From positions 1-48,975 of the forward strand of contig CABUHS010000019.1 in NCBI GenBank assembly GCA_902491535.1: a stretch of 48,975 nt of DNA, read 5' to 3'. The stretch's first letter is position 1. Every line of letters starts with the position of its first letter. Origin of the DNA: an uncultured Eubacteriales bacterium. Its GTDB lineage: Bacteria; Bacillota; Clostridia; Oscillospirales; CAG-272. Made by a program: the position numbers and the translations under genes. The notes below the pieces were generated by a model. The model searched no databases and had not been told where the DNA came from. It saw only the letters and a program-made list of their open reading frames with translations. This document shows, one piece after another, positions 1 to 8,893 of this stretch.

Positions 1-4
1 CAAA

Positions 5-676
5 ATGAAATATCGGCACGAGTGGAAACATGAAATAACCTACAGTGATATGCTGGTTCTTCGCGGACGGCTGTCGAAGATTGCAGGGCGTGACAGTCAT
101 ACCGTAAACGGGAAATATGAAATCCGCAGTCTTTACTTTGACACACCGACGGATAAGGCGCTCAGAGAAAAAACAGACGGTGTAAACATACGTGAAAAAT
201 TTCGTATTCGATATTATAACGGCGATTTATCTTTTATCAGGCTTGAAAAGAAAAGCAAAATAAACGGACTTTGCCTGAAGGAAAGCGCTCCGCTGTCTGT
301 AGAAAGTGTGCAGGCTATATTAGACGGCAATTATGGTATACTTATCCGGAATTCTCAACCGCTTGCAATAGAGTTTTACAGCAAAATCACCGGCGGCGGT
401 TTGCGTCCCAAAACGATTGTAGATTATACAAGAGAGCCGTTTATTTTTGCTCCCGGCAATGTTCGTATTACTTTAGATTATAATATTCGTTCAGGCTTGC
501 AGAATACGGACTTTTTGAATCGGACCAGCGTTACGGTTCCTGTCGGGAATGCTCCGATTATTTTAGAAGTGAAGTGGGACGAGTATTTACCGGACATCAT
601 CCGTGATGCTGTCCAGCTCGGAAATTGCAGAATAGGCGCGTTTTCCAAATATGCAGCGTGCAGAATCTACGGATAA
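5..676 (+). CDS. VTC-domain protein (polyphosphate polymerase-like)
   Basis: The 223-residue soluble protein has the features of a VTC domain, the fold that makes polyphosphate in yeast Vtc4 and is common in bacteria beside DUF4956 and CotH genes. Visible markers are the start RHEWKHEI, the strand IRSLYFDT, the basic strand EKFRIRYY followed by RLEKKSKINGL, an internal TIVDYTREPF, and the C-terminal ILEVKWDEYLP with acidic metal-binding positions. These alternating Arg/Lys and Glu strands form the triphosphate tunnel in this superfamily. The ATG lies four bases into the window, so its RBS is cut off, but the N-terminus looks complete. It is followed after 30 bases by a DUF4956 gene and then CotH, a recurrent trio in Firmicutes. 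Whether it makes polyphosphate or only binds a phosphate ligand cannot be decided here. Confidence 0.85.
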   Translation: MKYRHEWKHEITYSDMLVLRGRLSKIAGRDSHTVNGKYEIRSLYFDTPTDKALREKTDGVNIREKFRIRYYNGDLSFIRLEKKSKINGLCLKESAPLSVESVQAILDGNYGILIRNSQPLAIEFYSKITGGGLRPKTIVDYTREPFIFAPGNVRITLDYNIRSGLQNTDFLNRTSVTVPVGNAPIILEVKWDEYLPDIIRDAVQLGNCRIGAFSKYAACRIYG

Positions 677-706
677 AAATATTATATATAAAAGGAGAAA
701 TCTGTT

Positions 707-1378
707 ATGACTTTTGGTGACATCTTTAAATCAAGTTTTCTTGATAATATTACAAGTGTAAGCATTCTTGATATGATGCTGGCTTTAATACTGGCTTTCG
801 GAATCGGTTTATTTATTTTTTTAGTATATAAAAAGACCTATCAGGGAGTCATGTATTCCTCCAGTTTCGGCACGACTCTTATAGCGCTTACTATGATTAC
901 AACCGTTGTTATTTTAGCGGTAACTTCTAACGTTGTTCTTTCACTCGGTATGGTAGGTGCTTTGTCTATTGTTCGTTTCCGTACGGCAATCAAAGAACCA
1001 CTCGACATTGCGTTCCTGTTCTGGTCTATTGCTGTCGGCATTGTATTAGCGGCAGGTATGATTCCTCTTGCTGTAATCGGCAGTATTATTATCGGAGTAA
1101 TTCTTCTTGTTTTCGTAAATAAAAAATCTTACTGCAATCCTTATATAGTTGTTTTGTCATGCAACGATTCGACAGCCGAAAAGAAAGCGGTCGATTTTCT
1201 TCAAAGTAAAGTGCAAAAATGTGTTGTAAAAAGTAAGACCGCCGAGAAAGGGAATATTGAGTTGAATTTTGAAATCCGAATGAAAAATGATAATACGGAC
1301 TTTGTAAACGAGCTTTCGGAGATGAACGGCATTAACAGTGCAGTTCTTGTCAGCTATAACGGCGAATATATGGGTTAA
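707..1378 (+). CDS. DUF4956 membrane protein
   Basis: The 223-residue protein has about four hydrophobic membrane segments in its first 140 residues. A family-typical polar loop, SIVRFRTAIKEP, lies near residues 88-99. A soluble tail of about 80 residues (from about KKSYCNP) has alternating charged strands, like a small alpha/beta regulatory domain. This matches DUF4956 proteins, which usually sit beside VTC-domain and CotH-kinase genes, as here. The start is supported by AAAGGAGAAA about ten bases upstream. The function is not established; a role as membrane partner of the VTC enzyme is inferred from neighbourhood only. Confidence 0.8.
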   Translation: MTFGDIFKSSFLDNITSVSILDMMLALILAFGIGLFIFLVYKKTYQGVMYSSSFGTTLIALTMITTVVILAVTSNVVLSLGMVGALSIVRFRTAIKEPLDIAFLFWSIAVGIVLAAGMIPLAVIGSIIIGVILLVFVNKKSYCNPYIVVLSCNDSTAEKKAVDFLQSKVQKCVVKSKTAEKGNIELNFEIRMKNDNTDFVNELSEMNGINSAVLVSYNGEYMG

Positions 1379-1388
1379 GGAGGTTACT

Positions 1389-3569
1389 ATGTCAACACAT
1401 AAGCATTTTGATAGGATATGCTGTGTTGTTCTCGTTTTTACGTTGTTTCTTACCGTATTTTTTGTCAATGCAGAAAGTTTCGGCATAAAAAAAGAAGCCT
1501 ATACGCCAGGATATGAAAACAGACTGTTTGACACATCGGGTGTACATAGTATTGATATCGTAATGGATAACTGGGACGAATTCCTTGCAAACTGCAAAAA
1601 CGAGGAATATTATTCCTGTTCCGTTGTAATCGACAATGAGGCGTACAAAAATGTAGCGATCAGGGCTAAGGGAAACACATCGCTCACTCAGGTAGAAGGC
1701 TATGGAAATAATCGGTACAGCTTTAAAATTGAATTTGACCATTATGACAATTCGAAAACATATTACGGACTTGATAAACTATGTCTGAATAATATTATTC
1801 AGGACAACACTTACATGAAAGATTATCTGACTTATCAGATGATGGCACAGATGGGCGTGGCATCCCCGCTTTGCAGTTATGTAAATATTATGGTAAACGG
1901 AGAAGACTGGGGACTGTATCTTGCTGTTGAGGGTATTGAAGAAGCATTTTTGCAGCGCAACTACGGAAATGATTACGGAGAACTCTATAAACCTGACAGT
2001 ACCGGCATGGGCGGCGGTCGCGGCAACGGCGAAAAATTTGATATGGATAAATTTTTAGAGGATTCGAAATCCGAAAATACTGACAATGCAAATACTTTTC
2101 CGAGAACGAATCAACAAGTTAAGCAGACGCCGGATGATATTCCCGGAAATAATTCAAATACCGCTGATCAAATTCCTGGCAGTATAAGTGATGGGCAAAA
2201 GCCAAGCGGAATGCATGGCGGCACATCTCCGGAATTACCGGACGGTAAATTTCCGTTTAATCCCGGCACGGGAGAAATGCCGGACGGTATGGCACCGCCC
2301 GCTGATAATGACAATACCCCAAATGACGGTAACACTACAGACAGTAATACACCGCAGGGTGACAGACTAAACGAAATGCCCTACAGCGGAATGAGCAGCG
2401 ATGATGTCATGCTGAAATATATTGACGATGAACCGGACAGCTATTCCAACATTTTTGACAATGCTAAAACCGCTATTGAGAGCATTGATAAAATACGCTT
2501 GATTGATGCACTCAAAAAACTGTCAAACGGCGAAAATCTTAACGGTACTGTAGACATTGAAACTGTAATACGTTATTTTGTGGTACACAATTTCGTACTT
2601 AATTTTGATAGCTATACAGGCTCAATAATCCATAACTACTATCTATACGAAAAAGACGGACAAATGCAGATGATTCCCTGGGACTATAATCTTGCATTCG
2701 GCGGATTTGAATCAGCCGGTAATGCAACAGATTTTGTAAATTATCCTATAGATTCTCCTGTTTCGGGCGGAAATGTCGAGGACAGACCAATGATTGCGTG
2801 GATATTTGCAAATGAAGAATATACAGAACTCTATCACCGTTACTTTTCCGAATTTATTTCCGAGTGGTTTAAAAGCGGCAATTTTGAAAATATGATAGAC
2901 AGCGTTTCTTCTATGATCTCGCCGTATGTAGAAAAAGATTCGACCAAATTCTGCACCTATGAAGAATTTGAAACCGGAATTTCAACTCTTAAGAAATTCT
3001 GTCTGCTTCGTGCCGAAAGCATAGAGGGTCAGTTGAACGGTCATATAGGATCAACGTCTGATACACAAAAAGAAAGCCAATTGATTGATGCAGGTGATTT
3101 ACAGATCAGCGACATGGGAACGATGCAGAATTCTATCGGCGGGGGTATGAACAACCTGGGCAGCGACATAAAAAATCAGCCGGGAACAGCGGATAATAAC
3201 GGTTTCGCGCAAATGCCGCCTTTGGATGAAGACAACCGCAATTCATCTTCTTTTGAACAAATTCCGTCAAACAATTCGTATAATACAGAGGATACTGATG
3301 AGAACATAACGTTACATCAAATTCCCAGAGGTCAAACGCAAGAAGAAAACGAGACGAATGGGCAGAGCAGAGATAAACAAGAAGAATTTCAGACAGATAT
3401 GAATGGAAAAATACCGAATAAAAACGGATCCATTGATAATATAGCGCAAAATAATTCTACAGTGCAATCAGCAAATTCCGTTACAGCTTGCGCATGGCTT
3501 ATCATTTCGATAAGTATTCTCGCCGTCGGTATTATTTTTACCTTTGTCTTTAAAAGGCGAAAATTATAG
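1389..3569 (+). CDS. CotH-type protein kinase, membrane anchored
   Basis: CotH proteins are atypical kinases that phosphorylate spore coat or surface proteins. This one has 726 residues from ATG 1389, chosen because AAGGAGG lies directly upstream and an earlier in-frame ATG lies inside the preceding gene. An N-terminal signal/anchor is followed by the CotH N-lobe (VAIRAKGNTS, then the YGLDKLCLNN and NIMVNGEDWGLYL strands). A Pro/Asp/Asn/Gly-rich insertion of roughly 150 residues comes next, then the catalytic stretch MIPWDYNLAFGG with the likely metal-binding Asp432. A second Gln/Asn-rich linker leads to a C-terminal membrane helix (ACAWLIISISIL) and a basic tail, so the kinase domain is probably held outside the membrane. 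It ends the VTC-DUF4956-CotH operon; a terminator hairpin follows. The long linker insertion between the kinase halves is unusual. Confidence 0.85.
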   Translation: MSTHKHFDRICCVVLVFTLFLTVFFVNAESFGIKKEAYTPGYENRLFDTSGVHSIDIVMDNWDEFLANCKNEEYYSCSVVIDNEAYKNVAIRAKGNTSLTQVEGYGNNRYSFKIEFDHYDNSKTYYGLDKLCLNNIIQDNTYMKDYLTYQMMAQMGVASPLCSYVNIMVNGEDWGLYLAVEGIEEAFLQRNYGNDYGELYKPDSTGMGGGRGNGEKFDMDKFLEDSKSENTDNANTFPRTNQQVKQTPDDIPGNNSNTADQIPGSISDGQKPSGMHGGTSPELPDGKFPFNPGTGEMPDGMAPPADNDNTPNDGNTTDSNTPQGDRLNEMPYSGMSSDDVMLKYIDDEPDSYSNIFDNAKTAIESIDKIRLIDALKKLSNGENLNGTVDIETVIRYFVVHNFVLNFDSYTGSIIHNYYLYEKDGQMQMIPWDYNLAFGGFESAGNATDFVNYPIDSPVSGGNVEDRPMIAWIFANEEYTELYHRYFSEFISEWFKSGNFENMIDSVSSMISPYVEKDSTKFCTYEEFETGISTLKKFCLLRAESIEGQLNGHIGSTSDTQKESQLIDAGDLQISDMGTMQNSIGGGMNNLGSDIKNQPGTADNNGFAQMPPLDEDNRNSSSFEQIPSNNSYNTEDTDENITLHQIPRGQTQEENETNGQSRDKQEEFQTDMNGKIPNKNGSIDNIAQNNSTVQSANSVTACAWLIISISILAVGIIFTFVFKRRKL

Positions 3570-3617
3570 TCAACGGCCCATTTTTAAAAGCAAGAACAAG
3601 TATAAAAGTATAGATTT

Positions 3618-3659
3618 AATAAATCTGTGCAGACCAAATTTTATCTGCACAGGTTTATT
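3618..3659 (+). terminator. Hairpin terminator after cotH
   Basis: Two 16-base arms (3618-3633 and 3644-3659) pair with one G-T wobble around a ten-base loop, just downstream of the CotH gene. The tail is AT-rich rather than a clean U-run, so termination is likely but not certain. Confidence 0.6.
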
Positions 3660-3720
3660 AAATTATTGTAATGCATTGACAATTTAAACGCATTAAAATT
3701 CTTAAGATTGATTAAATAAC

Positions 3721-3749
3721 TTGACTTTATATAGATTTTAGTTTATAAT
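3721..3749 (+). promoter_or_regulatory. SigmaA-type promoter for the LtaS-like gene
   Basis: TTGACT at 3721-3726 and TATAAT at 3744-3749 are separated by exactly 17 bases. They lie about 75 bases upstream of the TTG start at 3823 and downstream of the cotH terminator, so they probably drive the surface-polymer locus. A second TTGACA at 3676 has no matching -10. Confidence 0.65.
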
Positions 3750-3822
3750 ACTCTATAAATAAATAATATCCTTTATATTTGTTCAGATAACACTGCAATT
3801 TAATTCAAATGGAGATGATTTT

Positions 3823-5559
3823 TTGAGCGAAATTGTCAAATGTGATAAAAACAATATATTCAAAAAAAAATTAACTGCCTTATGGAAAGATGATATAAAA
3901 TATACAAAAAGACTTTTGGTTGCAGCTTCGGCTTCGCTTGCGTTTTGCTTTACTTTTCTTTTTTTCGGTCCGGTTGAAATAACGGCATTCAGCAGTGACT
4001 CGCTTTCCTTTGACGTTATGGAAATAACTCCGGTCATGGCGGCGGTAACAGCGGCGGTCTTTGTTCTGCTTTCTTTTCTGCTCTCTGTTTTTAAAGGCAG
4101 GATCTTCCGTTATGCTGTAAGCGGCGTTTTTACGGCTACAATATGCGGATATATCCAGGGAAATTTCCTGAACGGTAAATTAGGCGCGCTGACAGGAGAT
4201 GCAATAGACTGGCAAAATCAAACCGACAAGATGCTTGCGGGACTCGCCGTTTTATTTGTAATAGCTTTAATTCCGTATATCATTCAGTATTTCAATAAAA
4301 AAGCTTGGCTCAGCACGGTATCGGTCGTTTCCGCTTTGCTTGTAGTAATGCAGTCGGTTGCTCTCATTACTATATATACGGGAGATAGTGCCGTAAAAAT
4401 AAAGGATTACGATTATTATTTGTCCACAGACGAAATAGTTGATTATTCGGCAGAACAAAATACGCTTGTTTTTCTCATGGACAGGCTTGACTATGATTTT
4501 ATAGAAGAAGTTCTTGAAAACGATCCTGAATTTTTTCAGCAATTGGACGGTTTTACAAGCTATACAAATGCAATATCGGAACATGCAAGAACAAAACCGG
4601 CGGCAAACTTCATAATGACAGCATGCGAGGAAGACGTATATCAGATTCCTCAGTATGATTTTTTTGAAAAATCATGGGACTCAGGCGGTAAAAATATACT
4701 TAAAGATCTAAAGTCTGCCGGGTATAAGATCGATATTTATTCTGACATCAACTGTATGTTCGGACATGGGAATACCGCGAAAGAATATGTGTCAAATGCT
4801 TCAAGCCTGAATAATAAGATCGATGCTTCTAATATTATAGACAGTCTTTTGACTCTTTCTGCTTACAGATATGTTCCACTCGCTTTAAAACCTTTCTTCT
4901 GGTGTTATACAGACGATATAAATAACGGAGCATATTTAAACAGTACGGTATATGAGATCGATGAAACAAAGTTTAACAGAGACCTTGAAGAAATCAAGCT
5001 CAATAACAAGAATAAATATTTTAAATTCTATCATTTTAACGGATCGCACACACCGTATACATTAAATGCTGACGGTACAAGAAGCTCCGGATCGACTTCA
5101 TCGCTCGAACAAACAAAGGGATCATTTCAGATCTTGTTTAATGCATTTAAAAAGATGAAAGAGAACGGAATTTATAAAAATGCAGGAATAATAATTACTG
5201 CGGATCACGGAAGTCCGATATCTGACAAAGAACCGCTTCAAAAGGCTAACCGAATCGGATTATTCTATAAGCCTCCGGGCTCCGAAGGAACTCCGCTTCA
5301 AACATCAGAGGCGCCTGTTTCTTTAAAAAATGTTCCGGCTACTATTCTGAAATCAGCAGGCATAGATCATTCAAAATACGGCCGCGCACTTGATGAAATC
5401 AGTGAAAATGAAGAAATAGTAAGAACGTTTTATAAAGCGGTTATGGTAGACGGCAGGGAAGAGGATCTCTACATCTACGAAATCCACGGTCATGCCGCTG
5501 ATTTTAAAAATTGGGTCAATACAAAGGTACTTCCTATAAAATATCCTTTTTACGGTTAA
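3823..5559 (+). CDS. Sulfatase-fold membrane phosphotransferase (LtaS-like)
   Basis: The 578-residue protein has four to five N-terminal membrane helices (about residues 28-190) and an extracellular alkaline-phosphatase/sulfatase-fold domain, the layout of lipoteichoic acid synthase and related phosphoglycerol or phosphoethanolamine transferases. Candidate active-site residues are Asp220 in LMDR (metal), Thr257 in HARTKPAA (nucleophile), His409 in NGSHTPY, and Asp461-His462 in TADHGSP (metal). It starts at TTG 3823 behind GGAGATGA. The next genes encode a small envelope protein, a signal peptidase and a YidC-TagF fusion, which supports a role in an envelope phosphopolymer. The sequence is divergent, so phosphoethanolamine or another headgroup remains possible, as does a hydrolase. 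Confidence 0.75.
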   Translation: MSEIVKCDKNNIFKKKLTALWKDDIKYTKRLLVAASASLAFCFTFLFFGPVEITAFSSDSLSFDVMEITPVMAAVTAAVFVLLSFLLSVFKGRIFRYAVSGVFTATICGYIQGNFLNGKLGALTGDAIDWQNQTDKMLAGLAVLFVIALIPYIIQYFNKKAWLSTVSVVSALLVVMQSVALITIYTGDSAVKIKDYDYYLSTDEIVDYSAEQNTLVFLMDRLDYDFIEEVLENDPEFFQQLDGFTSYTNAISEHARTKPAANFIMTACEEDVYQIPQYDFFEKSWDSGGKNILKDLKSAGYKIDIYSDINCMFGHGNTAKEYVSNASSLNNKIDASNIIDSLLTLSAYRYVPLALKPFFWCYTDDINNGAYLNSTVYEIDETKFNRDLEEIKLNNKNKYFKFYHFNGSHTPYTLNADGTRSSGSTSSLEQTKGSFQILFNAFKKMKENGIYKNAGIIITADHGSPISDKEPLQKANRIGLFYKPPGSEGTPLQTSEAPVSLKNVPATILKSAGIDHSKYGRALDEISENEEIVRTFYKAVMVDGREEDLYIYEIHGHAADFKNWVNTKVLPIKYPFYG

Positions 5560-5586
5560 CTTCTAAAGAGAGAGGACTTTAAAAAT

Positions 5587-5922
5587 ATGAAAAAAATCAG
5601 TACACTCATGAAATTCTGTTCAGTTTTTGTTTTGGGAATGATATTCTTCTCATCAACTGCAAATGCATATATAGATCCTTCGGCTATGACATATATAGTT
5701 CAGATCATAGTCGGAATCGTTGTTGCCGGCGGAGCTGCATTTGCTTTCACATTCAGAAAATTAAAGAGAAAGATAACGCGAAAGAAAGACGACGTTTCCG
5801 AACAGGATAATTATGATAATAATACCTCCGACAGCGACGTTTACGACGACGATGAGTTTGATCTTGACGATGATGAAGCCGAATCGGATATAAATGCTGA
5901 AGATTCAGACAAAAATTCTTAA
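5587..5922 (+). CDS. Small secreted/membrane protein with AYIDPS motif and acidic tail
   Basis: The 111-residue protein begins with a signal sequence ending near SSTANA. The mature start AYIDPSAMTY resembles the AYLDPGTGS stretch of small proteins often found beside sulfatase-fold enzymes. A second membrane helix (about residues 35-55) and a basic cluster (RKLKRKITRKK) follow. The last 40 residues are almost all Asp, Glu and Asn. RBS GAGAGAGGA lies upstream, and the gene sits 27 bases after the LtaS-like gene. A partner of that enzyme is a reasonable inference from position; the function is unknown. Confidence 0.7.
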   Translation: MKKISTLMKFCSVFVLGMIFFSSTANAYIDPSAMTYIVQIIVGIVVAGGAAFAFTFRKLKRKITRKKDDVSEQDNYDNNTSDSDVYDDDEFDLDDDEAESDINAEDSDKNS

Positions 5923-5956
5923 AATAAATTTTTTATAAGAGAATTCAAGAATTTAT

Positions 5957-6460
5957 ATGAGATCTCTCAAAAACAGTTACAGATCGGTTTTAATAATTGT
6001 TGCTGCCGTCTCGGCGGCTTTGGCAGTGAATCATTTTATATTTTCAGCTGTCAGAATTGTCGGAAATTCAATGCAGCCTACGCTTGAAAAAAACGATTGG
6101 GTATTAGTAAGCCGTCTGCCGTTTGAACCTGCGTACGGAGATATAGTTGTTTTCCGGAAAAAAGATGTTTCGGATGAAACAATAGTAAAAAGGATCATCG
6201 GAATTCCGGGAGATACTGTTGAGATAAAAAACGGCGTTATATATATTAACGGCGAAAAAAAAGAAAACGATTTTTCACTGATATCCGATGAATATAATAT
6301 GGAACAGATCACGGTAGACAGTGACGGCTACTTTGTTATGGGAGATAACAGAGCTGAGTCAAACGACTCACGCAAGTGGGCTGATCCGCTTGTACGTTTT
6401 GAAGAAATAAAAGGGAAGGTAATTGTAAGCTTTTTCCCCGACATAAGAAAACTAACATAA
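5957..6460 (+). CDS. lepB: Signal peptidase I
   Basis: The 167-residue protein has one N-terminal membrane anchor and the peptidase S26 boxes in order. These are GNSMQPTL with catalytic Ser38, GDIVVFR, VKRIIGIPGD with general-base Lys78, and MGDNRAESNDSR near the C-terminus. The size fits a Gram-positive SipS-type enzyme that removes signal peptides at the outer membrane face. It lies 34 bases after the AYIDPS-protein gene and 18 bases before the YidC-TagF gene, within the same unit. In Staphylococcus, signal peptidase also cleaves LtaS, so processing of the neighbouring LtaS-like protein is a plausible, unproven job. Confidence 0.92.
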   Translation: MRSLKNSYRSVLIIVAAVSAALAVNHFIFSAVRIVGNSMQPTLEKNDWVLVSRLPFEPAYGDIVVFRKKDVSDETIVKRIIGIPGDTVEIKNGVIYINGEKKENDFSLISDEYNMEQITVDSDGYFVMGDNRAESNDSRKWADPLVRFEEIKGKVIVSFFPDIRKLT

Positions 6461-6478
6461 AAGACGGAGAATTTCTAC

Positions 6479-8635
6479 ATGGGACTTATCGGTAATATAC
6501 TCGGCACTCCGCTCGGTTACATCATGAAGCTTTGTTATGATGTGATCGGTAATTACGGAATGGCTATAATTATATTCACTCTTTTCACAAAAGTGATTTT
6601 ATTTCCGGTTTCTTTAATGGTTCAGAAAAATTCCATTAAAATGATTAAAATGAAGCCGCGCCTTGATTCGCTTAAATTCCAGTATGTCGATGATAAAGAC
6701 GCTCTTCTTGACGCTCAGAGTGAATTGTATAAGCAGGAAAAATATAATCCTTTTGCAGGGACGATCCCGCTTCTTATACAGCTTCCTCTTATATTCGGAC
6801 TTATCGATGTAGTATACAGACCGCTTAAGCATATCCTGCATTTTTCGCAGAAAGCGATCGATGTATTTACAGCCAAAACTATGGAACTGACCGGACTTGC
6901 CAATCTCGGCTCATCTCCTGAGCTTACTATTCTGCGGAATGTTGCAGATCCGGCAAACTACGATGCTTATATGTCCTGCCAGGGCGGAGCGCTCAGCGGC
7001 AGCGATGTTTCGCAGATGATCGAGAAAATGCGTTCTATAGATATGAACTTTTTAGGCTTTGATCTGTCTGCAGTACCGAGCTTTGCCCTTAATCTGTTAG
7101 TACTTATTCCCGTACTTGCCGGCCTGAGCGCACTGATAATGTGCATTGTGCAGAACAAGATAAATGTTCTGCAGATCGAGCAGGGATTTTTGGCACGCTG
7201 GGGAATGACTGCATTTATGATTGCCTTTTCAGCATACTTTGCTTTTCTTGTTCCCGCCGGCGTAGGTCTTTACTGGATATTCGGTAATCTTTTTTCGATT
7301 CCGGTCATGTACCTTGTCAATGTGATTTATAACCCCAAAAAATACATTGATTACGATACTCTTAACAAAATAAAAGCACGGGCGAAGGAAGACGCGGAGA
7401 TCCAGCGAAAGAACAGTAAGCTGTCAAGAAAGTATTACCGTGAGATCTGCAAGGGGAATACGCTTGAGAATATGCGGCTTATGTTCTATTCTGAGCAAAG
7501 CGGGTTTTATAAATATTTTGAAAATATAATAAATGCTCTGCTTGAAAAATCGGATGAGGTTATTTATTATATTACAAGCGATCCGAATGATAAAATATTT
7601 GAACTCGGAAACGACAGAATAAAGCCGTATTATATAAGCGGAAACCAGCTCATCGCTTTTATGATGAAGCTCGAATGTAAAATGGTCGTTATGACTACTC
7701 CCGACCTTGAGAAATATCATATAAAACGGTCGAGGGTGAAAAAGAATATCGAGTATATTTTCGTAGATCACGCCTGCACAAGCTTTAACCTTACATACCG
7801 TACCGGAGCGCTGGACTATTTTGACACGATCTTTGTCGTAAGTAAAAATCAGGGAATTGAAGTCCGCGAAATGGAGAAGCTCCGCAAAACAAAGAGAAAA
7901 CGTATTGTAAAATGCGGTTACGGGCTTATTGATAACATGATCTCTGCGTACAGTGCCATGGAAAAGACCGAAAACGAGAAGCCCACGATCCTTATTGCTC
8001 CGTCATGGCAGTATGACAATATTCTGGACAGCTGTCTTGACAATATTTTGTCCGGTCTGATATGTGAAAAATACAGAGTTATAGTTCGTCCGCATCCCCA
8101 GTATATAAGACGCTTTCCGCTTCAGATGGAATCCATTATTGAAAAATATAAAGATAGATTCGGCCCCGATTTTATGATCGAAACAGATTTTTCTTCCAAT
8201 GTTACTGTCTATACGGCGGATATGGTCATTACCGACTGGTCGGCAATTGCTTTTGAATTCAGTTTTACAACCGATAAGCCCACTCTCTTTATCAATACCG
8301 AAATGAAGGTAGTAAATAAGGATTATAAAAAGATCAAGTTAAAGCCGTTTGATATAACTGCAAGAGATATTATAGGAAAATCCATAAGCAAAGAGGAAAC
8401 TGTCAATATAACCGAAGCTGTAGACGGGTTGCTTAATGATCAGGACAGCTACAGGGAAAAGATAATAGAGCTTAAGAACAATTATTTCTATAATCTCGGA
8501 AAGAGCGGGGAAGCCGCGGCAGACTATATTATTGAACGTTTGTCGGGAAAGAGATCTTCCGGTGCTGCCGGCGAAGAAAACCGGTCGGATGATGCGTCTC
8601 AGAATAATGTAAATGATTCTGTAAGTACAGACTGA
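6479..8635 (+). CDS. YidC/Oxa1 insertase fused to TagF-like glycerophosphotransferase
   Basis: This 718-residue protein joins two unrelated functions. Residues 1 to about 285 are a YidC/Oxa1 domain: an N-terminal helix with basic Lys38 where the groove Arg usually sits, the charged hairpin MIKMKPRLDSL, NPFAGTIPLLIQLPL, and the last helices PAGVGLYWIFGN. A basic linker (KIKARAKEDAEIQRK) leads to residues of about 315-700, a CDP-glycerol:poly(glycerophosphate) glycerophosphotransferase-like GT-B domain. That domain carries RPHPQY (Arg537) and TDWSAIAFEFSF (Thr585 onward), matching the RxHP and TDxSS motifs of TagF/TarF enzymes. The reading frame is open throughout with no sign of an assembly join. 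The neighbouring LtaS-like gene makes a teichoic-type polymer role likely. It is probably not the housekeeping YidC, which usually lies near rnpA. Confidence 0.9.
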   Translation: MGLIGNILGTPLGYIMKLCYDVIGNYGMAIIIFTLFTKVILFPVSLMVQKNSIKMIKMKPRLDSLKFQYVDDKDALLDAQSELYKQEKYNPFAGTIPLLIQLPLIFGLIDVVYRPLKHILHFSQKAIDVFTAKTMELTGLANLGSSPELTILRNVADPANYDAYMSCQGGALSGSDVSQMIEKMRSIDMNFLGFDLSAVPSFALNLLVLIPVLAGLSALIMCIVQNKINVLQIEQGFLARWGMTAFMIAFSAYFAFLVPAGVGLYWIFGNLFSIPVMYLVNVIYNPKKYIDYDTLNKIKARAKEDAEIQRKNSKLSRKYYREICKGNTLENMRLMFYSEQSGFYKYFENIINALLEKSDEVIYYITSDPNDKIFELGNDRIKPYYISGNQLIAFMMKLECKMVVMTTPDLEKYHIKRSRVKKNIEYIFVDHACTSFNLTYRTGALDYFDTIFVVSKNQGIEVREMEKLRKTKRKRIVKCGYGLIDNMISAYSAMEKTENEKPTILIAPSWQYDNILDSCLDNILSGLICEKYRVIVRPHPQYIRRFPLQMESIIEKYKDRFGPDFMIETDFSSNVTVYTADMVITDWSAIAFEFSFTTDKPTLFINTEMKVVNKDYKKIKLKPFDITARDIIGKSISKEETVNITEAVDGLLNDQDSYREKIIELKNNYFYNLGKSGEAAADYIIERLSGKRSSGAAGEENRSDDASQNNVNDSVSTD

Positions 8636-8749
8636 TCATAAGCAGCCGGGCTTTTTATACAAAACATCCGTGATGATTCATAAAGTCTCTTAAGTGCAAC
8701 TGAGAACCGAAAACGGTTATTTGAGAAGATCAAATGGCTGTTCAAAAAT

Positions 8750-8790
8750 ACAAAAATAAGGCGTCAATTGAACACGCGCTTTATTTTTGT
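8750..8790 (+). terminator. Hairpin after YidC-TagF gene
   Basis: Arms 8750-8763 and 8777-8790 (ACAAAAATAAGGCG and CGCTTTATTTTTGT) pair with one wobble or mismatch and are followed by TAATTTTT. It lies in the 258-base gap between the YidC-TagF and solute-binding genes, so it probably separates the two transcription units. Confidence 0.5.
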
Positions 8791-8822
8791 AATTTTTGGC
8801 CCTAAAAAACCTAAATTTGAAT

Positions 8823-8845
8823 ATATTTTGTTCAACACAAAATAT
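8823..8845. promoter_or_regulatory. Inverted repeat, candidate operator
   Basis: ATATTTTGT and ACAAAATAT form a perfect 9-base inverted repeat around TCAAC, about 50 bases upstream of the solute-binding protein ATG. The position and symmetry fit a repressor operator in the promoter of the ABC importer operon. The winged-helix domain of the gene at 12527 is one candidate binder, by inference only. Confidence 0.4.
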
Positions 8846-8893
8846 AAATACAAAAAAATCGAACAGATGGATCAAGAAAGGAAAGGTATCAAA

